This document shows positions 1 through 11,045 of a stretch of DNA of 64,000 bases, in pieces (within the stretch, counting starts at the first letter, position 1; each line of letters begins with the position of its first letter). The notes below the pieces were generated by a model. That model worked only from the letters and a program-made list of their open reading frames with translations. It was not told the DNA's origin and did not search any database. The position numbers were made by a program, and so were the translations under genes. Source of the stretch: Saxidomus purpurata (Eukaryota; Mollusca; Bivalvia; Venerida; Veneridae); NCBI GenBank assembly GCA_022818135.1, contig JAFMSR010000007.1, positions 25,254,820-25,318,819 of the forward strand. The letters run 5' to 3'.

Positions 1-424
1 TGCATTACCATCTCGTTCCATTAACGTTGATTTTACTGAAATACTGGTATTTACGTTGTGAACAAAAACAAGAAATAGCGCATTCTACCGCATCAACCAT
101 TCTGTGAGTGTGTCTTCCAGTTTTGCACGTGCAAGACGTCTTGATACCTGAAATGTAAATTTAACTTTAATTGCAAAAGTTCAATTATTTTAATATAATT
201 TATTTTACAGTATTTTATATATTATATGTTTCAATAAGTCAAATACCTTGCTCGAAAACATTGAAATAATTGTCTAATTAATTTAAGCCAATTTATTTTC
301 TTTCGATTGCGAAACAAGTTCTTACAAGTTATATTAATCGCTCTCGAGACTCACTCTGAATGGAATCAAATATCAATCGCGACTCACGCTAGATGAAATT
401 AAACTCAAAGACAGAGAGGGATAA

Positions 425-551
425 TGTGGAATTAGCCGTGTCTTGTCAAAGGGCACTGTCACTACTTGGCACTTAAGAGGATCGAACCCGGGTATCATCG
501 GGCTTCGATTCCGAGGCGAACGTGCTCAGACCACTCAGCATCATGGCGGCC
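425..551 (-). repeat. tRNA-derived SINE-like fragment
   Basis: Read on the minus strand, 551 to about 479 looks like a tRNA-type RNA polymerase III promoter: an A-box-like GCTGAGTGGTCTGAGC (near 541-526) and a B-box-like GGGTTCGATCC (near 490-479), about 40 bases apart. A true tRNA is unlikely because I see no matching acceptor stem and the sequence continues as non-tRNA DNA. The body beyond the B box is only approximate. Confidence 0.4.
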
Positions 552-791
552 CCATATATACAACAAGTCGCTGCTTATTTAGAGGACTTACTTACACACA
601 GTCGCCTGTAATCATTCGATATCAACTATAGAAAACAATCTGGATACTGTTAATTTTAAGTTTTAATAACGTCACATACCTACTGAGGTACAATCATTCG
701 TTCAAAGGAAGAAAACTATAATTGTGTACACGTATATTGATTATATCTACTTCGGCAAGATGAAATTACAGTTACAATTCGACATTCAGGC

Positions 792-1060
792 TCCGTTGGT
801 CTAGTGGTTTAAGCATTTGCATTGGGAGCGGGAGGTCGAAGGTTCGAATCAAAGCAGGGGTGTCACTTCTGATATGGCCAGTTAGTGAGTCGTCAGCTAG
901 TTAAATAATGGTTACCGTATGCCTACCTGTCTGGTGTCTGGCATTAAAGGACATGATTATGGGGATAAATGAGGTGTCTCACAAGTCGGATATAGGCCTT
1001 TTAAGTAGAGGTGACACTCTCCTGAACCAGCCCGTGAATTTTGTTTCTTCATAATTCTTA
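792..1060 (+). repeat. tRNA-derived SINE
   Basis: An A-box TGGTCTAGTGG (797-807) and a B-box GGTTCGAATC (841-850) sit 34 bases apart, the usual internal polymerase III promoter. A non-tRNA body of about 200 bases follows. The head resembles SINE heads found in many mollusc genomes. There is no complete acceptor stem, so it is not called a tRNA gene. The 3' end is not sharply defined. Confidence 0.5.
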
Positions 1061-1147
1061 GAGCCAGCTACATACCATTGCGGCTTTGGTCGAGTCCTCG
1101 TAGTGAATATAAGAAAGGGAGCTGAAACCATCTTGATGCCGTTGACC

Positions 1148-1285
1148 AGGCCCCGTGCTTATAAAATCCTTGAGCACGATTGCAAGGGGCGGTTTCGTGC
1201 TAAACGCCGAGTGCTTATCCGTGCTTTAAAAAATCCTGAATCTGAGATCGTGCTCAGGGAATGTCTATATAAGCACGGAGCCAGG
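1148..1285. repeat. Imperfect foldback repeat (CCCCGTGCTTATA arms)
   Basis: The stretch near 1148-1185 (CCCCGTGCTTATA, TTGAGCACGAT) returns as its reverse complement near 1243-1285 (ATCGTGCTCA, TATAAGCACGG). About 60 bases separate the arms and contain two further GTGCTTAT/GTGCTTTA motifs. A 76-codon open frame crosses it (1103-1333), but its sequence is dictated by the palindrome and I do not recognise it as a protein. Confidence 0.4.
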
Positions 1286-1684
1286 AATTCTCCTGTTCTC
1301 GGGGAAATCTACAATAAGTTAAAAAGCACATAAGACATATCATTTTTGCGATCGCGATGCTATCATTTACTAGTATTGTTTCATCCCTTAGATGTTCAAA
1401 TTTAATATATTAATAATTTAATAACTGTATTGAACAAGTACCTCTCATTTTTATTGAAACGTTTATTAGTGCTTTACAGCTGATGTTGTTTACATCTTAC
1501 TTAAAAATTGTAAGTAGGGGCCTATATTTTCAAACAAATAAAAACATTTACAAATCACCTGTTCATTGGGGCCTCATTTCTATGGGGTAATTCTTTTTAG
1601 TGCATCTTACAGTCATGCAGAACTAAGTTGTTCTAAGTTATATTAAATCAATTCTATTAGTTTCAGAAAAATAAAAATTCTCAA

Positions 1685-2241
1685 GTCCTTTGCGCAGCTG
1701 GCATATTTTGTTACACACTGGTCAGACATAAACACTGTACATCGCGTTATGCTACTTTCGGTTGACTGCGCACCAAAGAGACTGAGTTGTAACATGAAAG
1801 TAGAATTTCCGTTGGTCTGCCTACACAGGTCACGCGCAGGGGTCATCCTGTCTGCTAACCTGCGCATGGACTTTTTTTTTTTTTTTTTTTTTTTTTTGCT
1901 ATTGAGAGGTCGATTTCAAGCGTTTTCATAAAATGTCAATATATATCTACCTCGGTTTGAGCACGACATGTCTGTTATATGTCTATGAAAAATATTTGCA
2001 CCCACTCAAATCAATCTCACAGGGATTTTCTTGTGTCCAAGGTCATTTTCAATGTTGTCTTAAAGTATCAGCATTTGCCTCGTAAGTCCGATTTATCAAC
2101 ATTCAGGAGCTGTCGGCATAGCCTTAAAATTCATACAGACAAAACGTGTTCCATACGGCAACTGCAGTTTCTATGGAAGGCCAAACGTGTCTTAATCCGC
2201 GTAAACGGTTTATTACGTTATGGACGTCCATAGGATATACA
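1685..2241 (+). repeat. Interspersed repeat family A, copy 1 (cut by gap)
   Basis: This copy aligns along its length with 35996-36613 and partly with 20275-20650, all in the same orientation. Shared landmarks are CTTTGC.CAGC.GGCATATTTTG at the left, CACGCGCAGGGGTCA, a T-rich tract (a run of about 27 T near 1870-1897 here), GTGTCCAAGGTCATTTTCAA and GGAGCTGTCGGCATAGCC. The right end runs into the N gap, so it may be incomplete. No coding content is supported. Confidence 0.7.
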
Positions 2242-2741
2242 NNNNNNNNNNNNNNNNNNNNNNNNNNNNNNNNNNNNNNNNNNNNNNNNNNNNNNNNNNN
2301 NNNNNNNNNNNNNNNNNNNNNNNNNNNNNNNNNNNNNNNNNNNNNNNNNNNNNNNNNNNNNNNNNNNNNNNNNNNNNNNNNNNNNNNNNNNNNNNNNNNN
2401 NNNNNNNNNNNNNNNNNNNNNNNNNNNNNNNNNNNNNNNNNNNNNNNNNNNNNNNNNNNNNNNNNNNNNNNNNNNNNNNNNNNNNNNNNNNNNNNNNNNN
2501 NNNNNNNNNNNNNNNNNNNNNNNNNNNNNNNNNNNNNNNNNNNNNNNNNNNNNNNNNNNNNNNNNNNNNNNNNNNNNNNNNNNNNNNNNNNNNNNNNNNN
2601 NNNNNNNNNNNNNNNNNNNNNNNNNNNNNNNNNNNNNNNNNNNNNNNNNNNNNNNNNNNNNNNNNNNNNNNNNNNNNNNNNNNNNNNNNNNNNNNNNNNN
2701 NNNNNNNNNNNNNNNNNNNNNNNNNNNNNNNNNNNNNNNNN
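2242..2741. other. Assembly gap (500 N)
   Basis: Exactly 500 unknown bases, a conventional scaffold gap of unspecified true length. It lies at the right edge of interspersed family A copy 1, so the gap may hide the end of that repeat. Confidence 0.99.
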
Positions 2742-4289
2742 TTACTATATAATATATAGTAAAACGCCCAAAATGTCACAATTTTAAGTGAAAATTTTGC
2801 AGCTTATCTTCAATTTGTTCAAAAACTATAACACTTATTTTAAAATCACAAACGGGATTGAATAAAACAATCATTCTCCATTTAAGTGATATATTTTATA
2901 TAAAAATAAAGAAAGAAGAGAATGGTCTTTTTTTAAGGTTTTGTTGAACAGGTATATAATTTCATTTTTACGATCGGAGCTCGGTTGCTTCCGTAATGCT
3001 GGCCGAACACTTCCGAATGATTGATCTAACTGCTTCAGGCCATCGATAAGTTTTATGGCCGGACATTACGTAACATTTACCATGATCTTTAAAACGTTGT
3101 ATGTTTTACATTAAAATGCAAACTGGGTTAGAATCTTCAGTTTTTTGTTCATAAAAAGGCAAAACCTTTCATTGAAACCGGATCCATGAAACTTTCAGAA
3201 TAATTATCAATAATATTATTTAGCTTTTGGTGTTAATTTGCAACACATAAAAGATTCACTATGCATGCATTTTTATTTCGAAAAACTTGCACGGGTACTT
3301 TATATTTTGTTTTACATTTCTCTTTGTCTCGAGTGAAAGGCAAGAATTCGCTCCGCTGAAATTGGTTTCATTTTATAGGTGTCAACATAGAGTTTCTTCC
3401 AGACCAAAGCTAGTTTTCATAATACACAGGTCAAAACCAGGTAGTCTTATTACTCGTATCTTTTGTCTTTCATTTCTTCCCGAAGAAATAAGCTGATTAT
3501 TACATTAACAAAAAGAGAAGAAAAAAGAAACACGCAAGGTTTGATCTGTGTGCAGAGTATTAAATGACAAAATCTGTCAAATGTAACAGGTATTACTCTA
3601 CTGCAGAAATGGAAAGTTTTTTTTCCTACAATAAATCCTTATTTCTTCTAAAATGTTAATTATATTTTCAAGCCATGTGATGAAAAATCACATACTTTTT
3701 AAGGCATTCAACATCAAGCGTTTACTAGAGTATGTAAAATCTATTTGATATTCTGAAAGGAAACTGTTCTATTTCTCAAATTAAAAAAGCCTACCGAAAT
3801 CAAATGTCAGTCTTTATCAGATCAGGAATAACACTGATTAGGAATTTAAGATCGCAAAATAAAACAAGTTGACTTACTATTTACCGGGGACATGTAGGTC
3901 CATCTATTTACGTTTCTAAAGCACACCATACTTTTGCAACAGACTTGCCGTGTGCGTCTGTACTTGAAAATAACAGGTCTACAATTTTAAACAATTCTCA
4001 AGAGCAAACGTTACGCACGTGTAAAGGGATTAGCCGATCATGAAAAATCAAGTGCACACTAGATTCATTCTCATTATTATGTCAAAATTCACGAATTTTG
4101 TAGCTTTTGGATTATTCTGTGACTATTTTTATGACTGATGATGTGACTGTAATGAAATAGTGCTCACTACTAGTTAAAACATTACTATTATTATTATTAT
4201 TAATTGCAAGTAATGTGAATGATAATGCTGAATTTTCTTTATCTTCTGGTAGAAATGATAAAAATTAAAACATAAGATTTTCACAAAAG
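2742..4289. other. AT-rich non-coding stretch, no supported feature
   Basis: No convincing exon, repeat pair or RNA gene was seen. There is a short (ATT)n run near 4186-4203. Open frames here are short and have no recognisable protein features. Confidence 0.5.
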
Positions 4290-4502
4290 TTACGCGTCAA
4301 GTTCAATATCTCCCTTAGGCAATATTCCAGTACAATCAATAATCAATGATTTATGACCCTGACCGTTATTTACGGATATTACCGAACCGTAGTTGTTTCC
4401 GTAAACTCCTAATCCCCAAAACTTATCGATTGCCTGCTGATATACGCTTGACACTTTTTCTGCCGTATGATTGCTACCCATGATTTGAAGTTTAGTGATT
4501 TT
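4290..4502 (-). CDS. Candidate terminal exon of an unrecognised gene
   Basis: On the minus strand an open frame of 71 codons, including its TAA stop at 4290-4292, starts directly after a plausible splice acceptor (CACACAACTCAG, exon from 4502) in phase 0. The peptide has balanced, protein-like composition, unlike most short frames here: it includes VYGNNYGSVISVNNGQGHK near the middle and ends LPKGDIELDA. I do not recognise the family. No upstream exon is visible in 4533-5615 and there is no clear polyadenylation signal beyond the stop, so this may be an isolated or decayed exon. The alternative is a chance open frame starting at the ATG at 4532. Function is unknown. Confidence 0.3.
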   Translation of the reverse strand, partial: KITKLQIMGSNHTAEKVSSVYQQAIDKFWGLGVYGNNYGSVISVNNGQGHKSLIIDCTGILPKGDIELDA

Positions 4503-4532
4503 CTGAGTTGTGTGCATGATAGCACATTGCAT

Positions 4533-5615
4533 ACATTTAACCAGATTTTCAAATCAATCCCAAAAGTGGTTACTGAAAATATATATTATAGTACTTTGTC
4601 TGCAAAACGTTAACTAAAATTTCTAAGTTCAACAAATGTGTAGAAAATTCAGTCAGGAGTTATCTAGCTTAATTGTTTGATACCCTTCAAACACTATTGC
4701 ATGGTAAGTGTCAAAAACTCCCAGAAGTTGTTACTGTATCAGGGGTCTTAAACACATAATAAGGGCTGGAGTCTAGAATAAATAGTAAATAATTAGCCAA
4801 AGTTTCTAACTACTTTTGTAGTAAACTCAGTCAAAGTTTTCTAACCTTATTGTTTTATACCCAACTAAAAACTGAAAACTATTGAAAATTAAATCAATTC
4901 CATTATAAATCAGTTCCTAGATTACAAACTCTTATTAACCAATTTCAACTTCATATATGGGCAGAAATGCTCAACGCAAAGAAATTTCAAATTATGAAAT
5001 CTTTTTACAAAAAGAGGAATGAGTTTAAAGCGTTACTTGCGAATGATGAGCGGGGTGTGTGGATGGGTAGGGTCACAAATACTGCACTGCTGTCTTTATA
5101 CCTTTCATTTTTATTTTCTTTCTGGCTCTTTTAAGTTTATTGCCCTATTGTTAGACTAGTTACTAGTCTCTGATAAAATTTGTTTTTTCAATATGCCATA
5201 TTTCATGCACTATTTCAAGTCTATTTTATATGATTTTTGCTTTATACAGAGGGGCAGTTTTATCAAATCGGCGCTGGATAGTAGACTGACTCTAGAACAA
5301 AACTGATAGATATTTATTAGTAAAAGAGATATTTCAGGGCCTGGTGATCAGGCTACTCTAGGCTGTGTTTCTGTAAACTAAGATGAATAACCATGGTAAT
5401 GTATATTGAAAACATGCTTGGGGGAGTTGTTCCCCTTGATATATATCGCATTACTTCCACCACGAACACTTGTTACGGGTTTGCTCCCCTTGATAAATAT
5501 TGGTTTATATAGTTTCGAGTCACTTGTTAAAATAATAATAATAAAAAATCCTAGACATAAGCCATTCATATGAACATACAACTAAATCACACAGACGATT
5601 GTACGAAAGCTTTAA
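4533..5615. other. AT-rich non-coding stretch, no supported feature
   Basis: No supported exon, RNA gene or repeat pair was found. If 4290-4502 is a real exon this would be intron sequence. A 67-codon minus-strand frame (5378-5581) is hydrophobic and unrecognised. Confidence 0.45.
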
Positions 5616-6043
5616 AGTGGAATTATGCAAAAAATTTTCAAGTAAAAATCCAGCTGAAATAGGTGTGTGGACAAAGGGTAGAGGAATAATAGCTTTTAAC
5701 CGAATACAACAAACTTTTCCTGCTGCCAGTACGAAATTATAACTTTCCTAATATTACTTTTCCTATTTTGACTGGGAGAGTCAATGTAAGAAATAGACAA
5801 CTGCATGCAGGAGTTGCATCCCTTCCACTGCCGAAATCTCTACCGGCAACAACACTAATAACACAAGGGAGATCACTGCCGAGAAAGGAATTATTATTTT
5901 ATTAGTCCAATTTTTTTTATTTCTAAAGCACCAACTTCAAATACTAATGCGGCATTATCATTAGTTTAACACATTCAAATGCACAACAACCGAAAATTGC
6001 TTTTATAAAACTGTATGTGGAGTAAGATGCGCATAATGTCACT
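5616..6043. mobile_element. MITE with TTAA target duplication, copy 1
   Basis: The ends are inverted repeats: AGTGGAATTATGCA at the left (decayed) and TGCGCATAATGTCACT at the right. Each is flanked directly by TTAA (5612-5615 and 6044-6047). The interior matches the reverse complement of 50801-51198, including AAAAATCCAGCTGAA and GACTGGGAGAGTCAAT. It has no coding capacity. A TTAA duplication is typical of the piggyBac and Kolobok superfamilies; the termini do not start with CC, which argues against piggyBac. Confidence 0.8.
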
Positions 6044-6084
6044 TTAAGTGTGCACCTGATGATGTTTTGATGATGTCTCATTTG

Positions 6085-6420
6085 CGCTAAAATATGTCGA
6101 CATACTGATAATAACAAAGCAAGGTGCCATGAGCTAAGACGACTTGTCGATATATTATCGAGTCATGTCTTAAAAACCGAAGCAGACTTGTTGTAATAAA
6201 TGAAAGCAACAAGATTACAAGATGTGTAGGTCGACCTGCACTTACATGCAAGACAACAAAATACATGTCGACAATGTCCATGTCGTCTTACTGAAAGTCG
6301 ACATGACCACGTATAACATAGCCACTTGACAAAGAGACCATGACAAGTACATGAAAAACAAGGCATGTTGTCAAAAACAAACACAACTTTATGACATAAG
6401 TTAAGGCGACAAAATCACAT
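6085..6420. repeat. GTCGAC-rich palindromic repeat region
   Basis: GTCGAC occurs four times in about 210 bases, usually as ATGTCGACAT- or AGTCGACATG-like motifs, with CAAGACAAC/GTTGTC words in both orientations. It looks like a decayed, palindrome-rich interspersed repeat. No clean ends or target duplication were found. Confidence 0.35.
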
Positions 6421-6477
6421 TTTATAAATCGCGACTTATACAAATATAATTTTGTTGAATTGCTAGCTTTCCAACAA

Positions 6478-6885
6478 AAACAAGAGGGTCGAGATGACCC
6501 CATATCGCTCACCTGGCTACCATTGGCTATAATAACAGGTCATCGGAAGAAGAAAGGGTCAATTTTGATCTGGGGACATGATTTGAACACCTAGGCCATG
6601 ATCCATTCCAAATGTCTAAGCTCTAGGCTTTGTGGTTTCAGAAACAAAGATTTTAAAAGTGTTTCTTATATAAACCTATGTAAGACTAAGAGACCCACGG
6701 GCGGGGTCAATGTTGAGCCGGGGGTCATTATTTGAACAATCTTAGTAGAGGTCCACTAGGCAATGCTACATGCTAAATAAGATCTAGGCCTTGTGGTTTC
6801 AGGGAAGAAGGTTTTTAAAAGTCCTATATAGCCATTAGATCCACTAGGTAATGCCACATGCTAAATATCTTAGCTCTGGGGCAGA
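6478..6885 (-). mobile_element. HINE-like element with about 160-bp tandem units
   Basis: The left edge reads AACAAGA followed by a hairpin (GGGTC, GAGAT loop, GACCC, 6486-6500) and then CGCTCACCTGGC. Read on the minus strand this is a terminal stem-loop followed by TCTTGTT, the same ending as elements at 13 and 15 kb. Inside, units containing CTTGTGGTTTCAG (about 6629 and 6789) repeat with a 160-base period. The far end is not defined. Confidence 0.55.
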
Positions 6886-7968
6886 GGAAAACCCTCACAA
6901 TTTGCGTTATTAGTAAAAAAATCATTTATTTTAAACCAAAAAATTAAACGATTTGAACATTGATTCCAACTTCAAACAATAGTTTATATTTACATTTATC
7001 GATTAAATTTGACAGGTTCTTATAACAGCACGTGCCGTTTTGACATTTAGGTCATGTGTAAAGTTACGCTCCGTTGTTCACAAAAGTGAACCCTGCAATG
7101 TTGCGTTGTCACGTGTTAGAAATTCAGTGATTTTGTCTTTTAAATTTAAAAATAACACGTGTTTCCCAGACGACCTTTGCTTTCTGCATTTTTTAGCATT
7201 AATTACTTTGATTTACATGTATTTAGCAAAAACGTGCAAACATGGAATTATACAGTATGTTAGTTTTCGGAACTTAATCTTCAGTAGGAGCCTAGTAAAA
7301 AGGAAAAAGGTAAGACTTGTCAAGTTTATTTTCGTAGAAGAATTGTTTATTTATTTTATTTTACTGTCTTAGTTTTCATTTCAATGATGGAATAATGCGT
7401 CTTCTTTTGTCAGTACATTTTGTTTGTACAGTTAACACTGCGGATGAACGACCACCGGATATTGGGGCGAAAGTGAGCACAGATAATTAGTTTTCGCGAG
7501 GAACTTTTACAATTGGGGTAAGTTAAAATCCGATATTTAATCTTATGCACATTATCTTGTGTTTCTTTTTGTGTTTTTGGATACTTCGATGACTATCTTA
7601 GTCCATTGTATACCCGAGCTGTAAATAATGTCGGTTAATATGTTCAGTTACCAAAAACAAGATCGCCTGCTCACTTGAAAAGTTCGACCGTTGGTAATGT
7701 TTACCGTTTTATTTCGCAAATGTGCTTAGATTTGAATAATCTGAATCGAGCAATTCATTTGGGCAAGTACCAGGCATAAGTGTCCAAGATCTTGTCCACA
7801 AACGTTATTTCAGGGCCAAAATATTGATACATGTATAACTAAAGTTAGTGTACTGGGTATTGTTTGTTTTGATTTCTGGTGTACCGGAGTATTGATCCTA
7901 CGTGTACTGAGTATTGGGCATTAAAAGTGAGTAATATAAATATTCTGCTGCTTTTTAAAGCGTTTTAT

Positions 7969-8470
7969 TAGCTCAACACAACATGAAGTACCCAAGGTTG
8001 GTAATTGTGATCTTATGGTGTCCGTCGTCTTTATGTCTTTCTGTCGTCTGCGTGTCGCCTGTGCACATTTTACCTTGTGTATGCAAATGATACTGCATTT
8101 TTCACTGAAGCTTCGGGAAACTTGATCAGTATGACTACCTCTATGTAATCAAGGTCGATTCGAATATGGGTCATGAGGCAATAAATGTCTCATTTTTCAT
8201 TCGATCTCCATAAACTTGGTTAGTATGATTGCTTTTATGAACTTTAGGTCGAGTACTAATATGAGTCAAGTTGGGTCAAAAATTAGGTCACTGGATCAAA
8301 TCAATGAAAACCCTTGTATATACAATAGATGTTTCATTTTTCATTGAATCTTCATGATCCTTAGTCGGAATTATGTACAGTCTTGGTGAACTCTAGATTG
8401 AGTATGCATATGGGTCATCTGTGGTCCAAAACTAGGTCAGTGGGTAAACTCATAGAAAAAACCTTATTTT
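7969..8470 (+). mobile_element. HINE-like fragment inside the 2.47-kb element
   Basis: It opens with TTAGCTCAACACAACATGAAG, a GTCCGTCGTC-like leader, then diverged units (TTTTTCATTGAATCTTCATGA, GGTCAAAAA.TAGGTCA.TGG) related to the array at 52.7-56.1 kb. No 3' stem-loop ending was found, so it is probably truncated. Its position between the two arms shows that it inserted after, or was captured by, the host element. Confidence 0.5.
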
Positions 8471-8900
8471 TGCAATATATTATGCTAGTTGATATACCTC
8501 TTTAAATTTATTTTAAAATGTTTTAGATCAAACCAATTTAAGGTACAGTATGACATCTTGCATATCCAAAATCAATTCTTTTTCTACAAAATAATTTGAA
8601 TTTACACATCCCGGAAAACTAAATATTCACATCACGGGCAAGCGTTTAAACTTGCTTAGTATATCTTCACGTTGATTGCCCTTGTATACATCGAACAAAG
8701 CCAAAGCGGAAGGATAGTCCATATCATCTGAAATCTGACGTAATTGTTTAGATAATAGTAGGAATTGACGGACCATTTTTTCGAAGCATCGTGTAATTCA
8801 TTTTTATCGATAGGTATTAACATTTCGATAAAAACGAATGTTGCAGTAATGCTTTTATGATAATTCGTAAAAAAAATGTTTTTTTTTATTGTGTTACTAT

Positions 8901-9020
8901 ACAACACTCACAAGCACGCACACTCACAAGCACGCACACTCACACGCACGCACACACGCACGCAAGCACACACGCACACACGCACGCACACACACAAACA
9001 CACACACATACACACACTGG
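8901..9020. repeat. CA-rich microsatellite
   Basis: An impure (CA)n / CACGCA tract of about 120 bases. It creates overlapping artificial frames rich in His and Thr, which are not genes. Confidence 0.95.
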
Positions 9021-10144
9021 AATTGTGGCAGAGAGTTCCGCTATTTTGCATTAACTAGAACAAAACACTGCATTTTATCTTACAACTTATACGTATTTTA
9101 GACAAATGTTTAGTAGTTGTGGATAACATTCAAAGTCACTTCAACTCCGAGTCATTGAATGGTTAGTGCAGTACTGCGCATCATATCCATTTACACGCGA
9201 TGGTGAAAATTAAAAAATATAAATATAATTGTACATGTGTGTCTAATGTGTGTCTAATACTCAAAACGCCAGACAAAACACTTTATAATACACTTTTAGA
9301 GTATAAATTATCAACGTTTAATATGACTTGTGCAAAACATCACACTTCCTGAATTCATACCTTCAACTGATAACATATAAATACATTTCCAGTTTCAAAG
9401 TTTTAATTTTTTACTCATTTCTTGATGCAATACTCAGTACAGTGATTCCCTCACTCCGTCAATACTCAGTACACCTTTAACCAATACCCAGTACAGTAAT
9501 TACAATGTTTCGAGAACCGTATCTCCGCTATACTTTCGTCTTAAATGATGAAATTTTAACCATTAATATGTTGTCGTTAGGCAAATGATATGCCGTAGTC
9601 AGATTATTAATATGTAAATGATTTATCAAATGAAACGGCATACTTTGCCAACGGTCGAGATTTTTCGAGTGAGCACACTATTTGTTTTGGACATTTTCAA
9701 CATTTCAACATATATATGTTGCACAACGAGCATACATTCGGCTTGGACAGTCATTAAAGTATCTGAAAACACACAAAAAGACATAATATGATATGCATCA
9801 GAGTGAAAATCGGGTTTCAACTTACCCCAGTTGTTATACGTTACTCGCGAAAACTAATTATCTGTGCTCACTTTTACCCCAATATCCGGTGGTCGTTCAT
9901 CCGCAGTGGTTAAGGGTCTGAATGTTGAGTTCTTTAGTGTATGTTATGACGTACATCTGAAGTTGCCAGTGTATGTATTTAGAAGAACAGGAACCTTTCT
10001 GGTAACTTTTGTTTTATACAACAGATGTCCGACTATCAAAAAAGTAATTTGACGACAAAAATCTAAATAAAAAAGTATTAATTAAAGAAATACGTTTGTC
10101 TTTAGTAGTCTATTTTTGGCTCAGGTCTTTAACAGTTTAAAATT

Positions 10145-10560
10145 GCGCCAACTTTAGGCTGCTGGGCCGCCAGGCCGTCAGGCCGCTGGACCGCTAGGCC
10201 GCCAACTTCAGGCTGCTAGGCCATTAACTGCACATTTCTTTTTGTGTGTGTTCAGTTGAGCTTTAAAGTGAGTTTTTATTTTATTTGTCTATACAAGGCG
10301 TAATTTGTAAGTGATTTTTGTTAAAAATACACAGGCCGCCAACGTCAGGCCGCTGGGCCGCCAACTTCAGGCCACTAAGCCGCCATCTTCAGGCCGCTAA
10401 GCCGCCATCTTCAGGCCGCATAGCAGCTAGGCCGTCAACTTCGGGCCGCTGGGCCGCCACCTTCAGGCCGCTAGGCCGTTATCTGCACATTTTTTTCTGT
10501 TTGTGTGTTCAGCAGTGTTCAGTAGAGCTTTAATGTGAGTTTTTATTTTATTTGTTTATA
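10145..10560 (-). repeat. GGCC-rich compound minisatellite, isolated copy
   Basis: Repeated units of about 20-22 bases on the theme GGCCGCCAACTTCAGGCCGC, in two blocks (about 10150-10225 and 10333-10480). The blocks are separated by a conserved spacer of about 105 bases (TGCACATTTCTTTTTGTGTG to TTGTTAAAAATACACA). Block and spacer recur at 53.3-54.1 kb in the opposite orientation. It is strikingly GC-rich in an AT-rich background and has no coding role. Confidence 0.75.
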
Positions 10561-10569
10561 CACGGGTGG

Positions 10570-11045
10570 TTAACTCTCCCCACCACCATAAATTGAGATG
10601 CAAAAAAATTGTGGAGAGCACACTTCCGAGGTGGTGGGGTTCTACAAAATAAACAAGAAATGTGAGTACGATTTTTGTAAATTTTGTTTTCAATTATTTT
10701 GTTGAAGAACTTTCAAAAATCGGGCAATGTAGTTACCAGTAGAAATGTTGAGAATACCGTTTGCACGAATTATGGAAACAAAATTCCATAAATTGTATTC
10801 TCTATAGAACGTTAATAAGTTGGCGAAAATCTCGATTTTCAGTAACCAAAGTTAAACTATCCTTATTTTTTTGTCCAAAATCCCGTTTTTCCGAGTAAAT
10901 TTTACATGCAACATACGAGTACATGTACAAAATAAGTATTTATTGTCACTAGACGATCCGATGAGTAAATAAATTGAAATTACAGCCACTTTCTCAAATG
11001 AGGTGGTGGGGTGGAGTACGAGGCGGTGGGGTTTTGGAGGTATAA
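10570..11045. repeat. GGTGGTGGGG-bounded unclassified segment
   Basis: CTCCCCACCACC at 10575 is followed by GAGGTGGTGGGG at about 10629 and again at about 10999, then GAGGCGGTGGGG. The two outer words are in inverted orientation, suggesting an element with short GGTGGTGGGG inverted ends, but no target duplication was identified. Confidence 0.3.

Larger units (their letters stand above)
7436..9908. mobile_element. 2.47-kb element with 500-bp inverted arms and 5-bp TSD
   Basis: The arms 7436-7935 and 9411-9908 are inverted copies. They begin and end CACTGCGGATGAACGACC and its complement, and are flanked by perfect 5-bp direct repeats GTTAA (7431-7435 and 9909-9913). Near the inner end of each arm three copies of GTACTG(A/G)GTATTG-like words occur (7849, 7881, 7903; complement at 9428, 9460, 9482). 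The spacer holds a HINE fragment and a CA-rich microsatellite, with no transposase, so the element is non-autonomous or gutted. A 5-bp duplication plus CAC termini is seen in Transib-type elements, but the superfamily is not proven. Confidence 0.85.

Noticed and set aside
8857..9101. His/Thr-rich proteins
   Set aside because: Translations of the CA-rich microsatellite in three frames.
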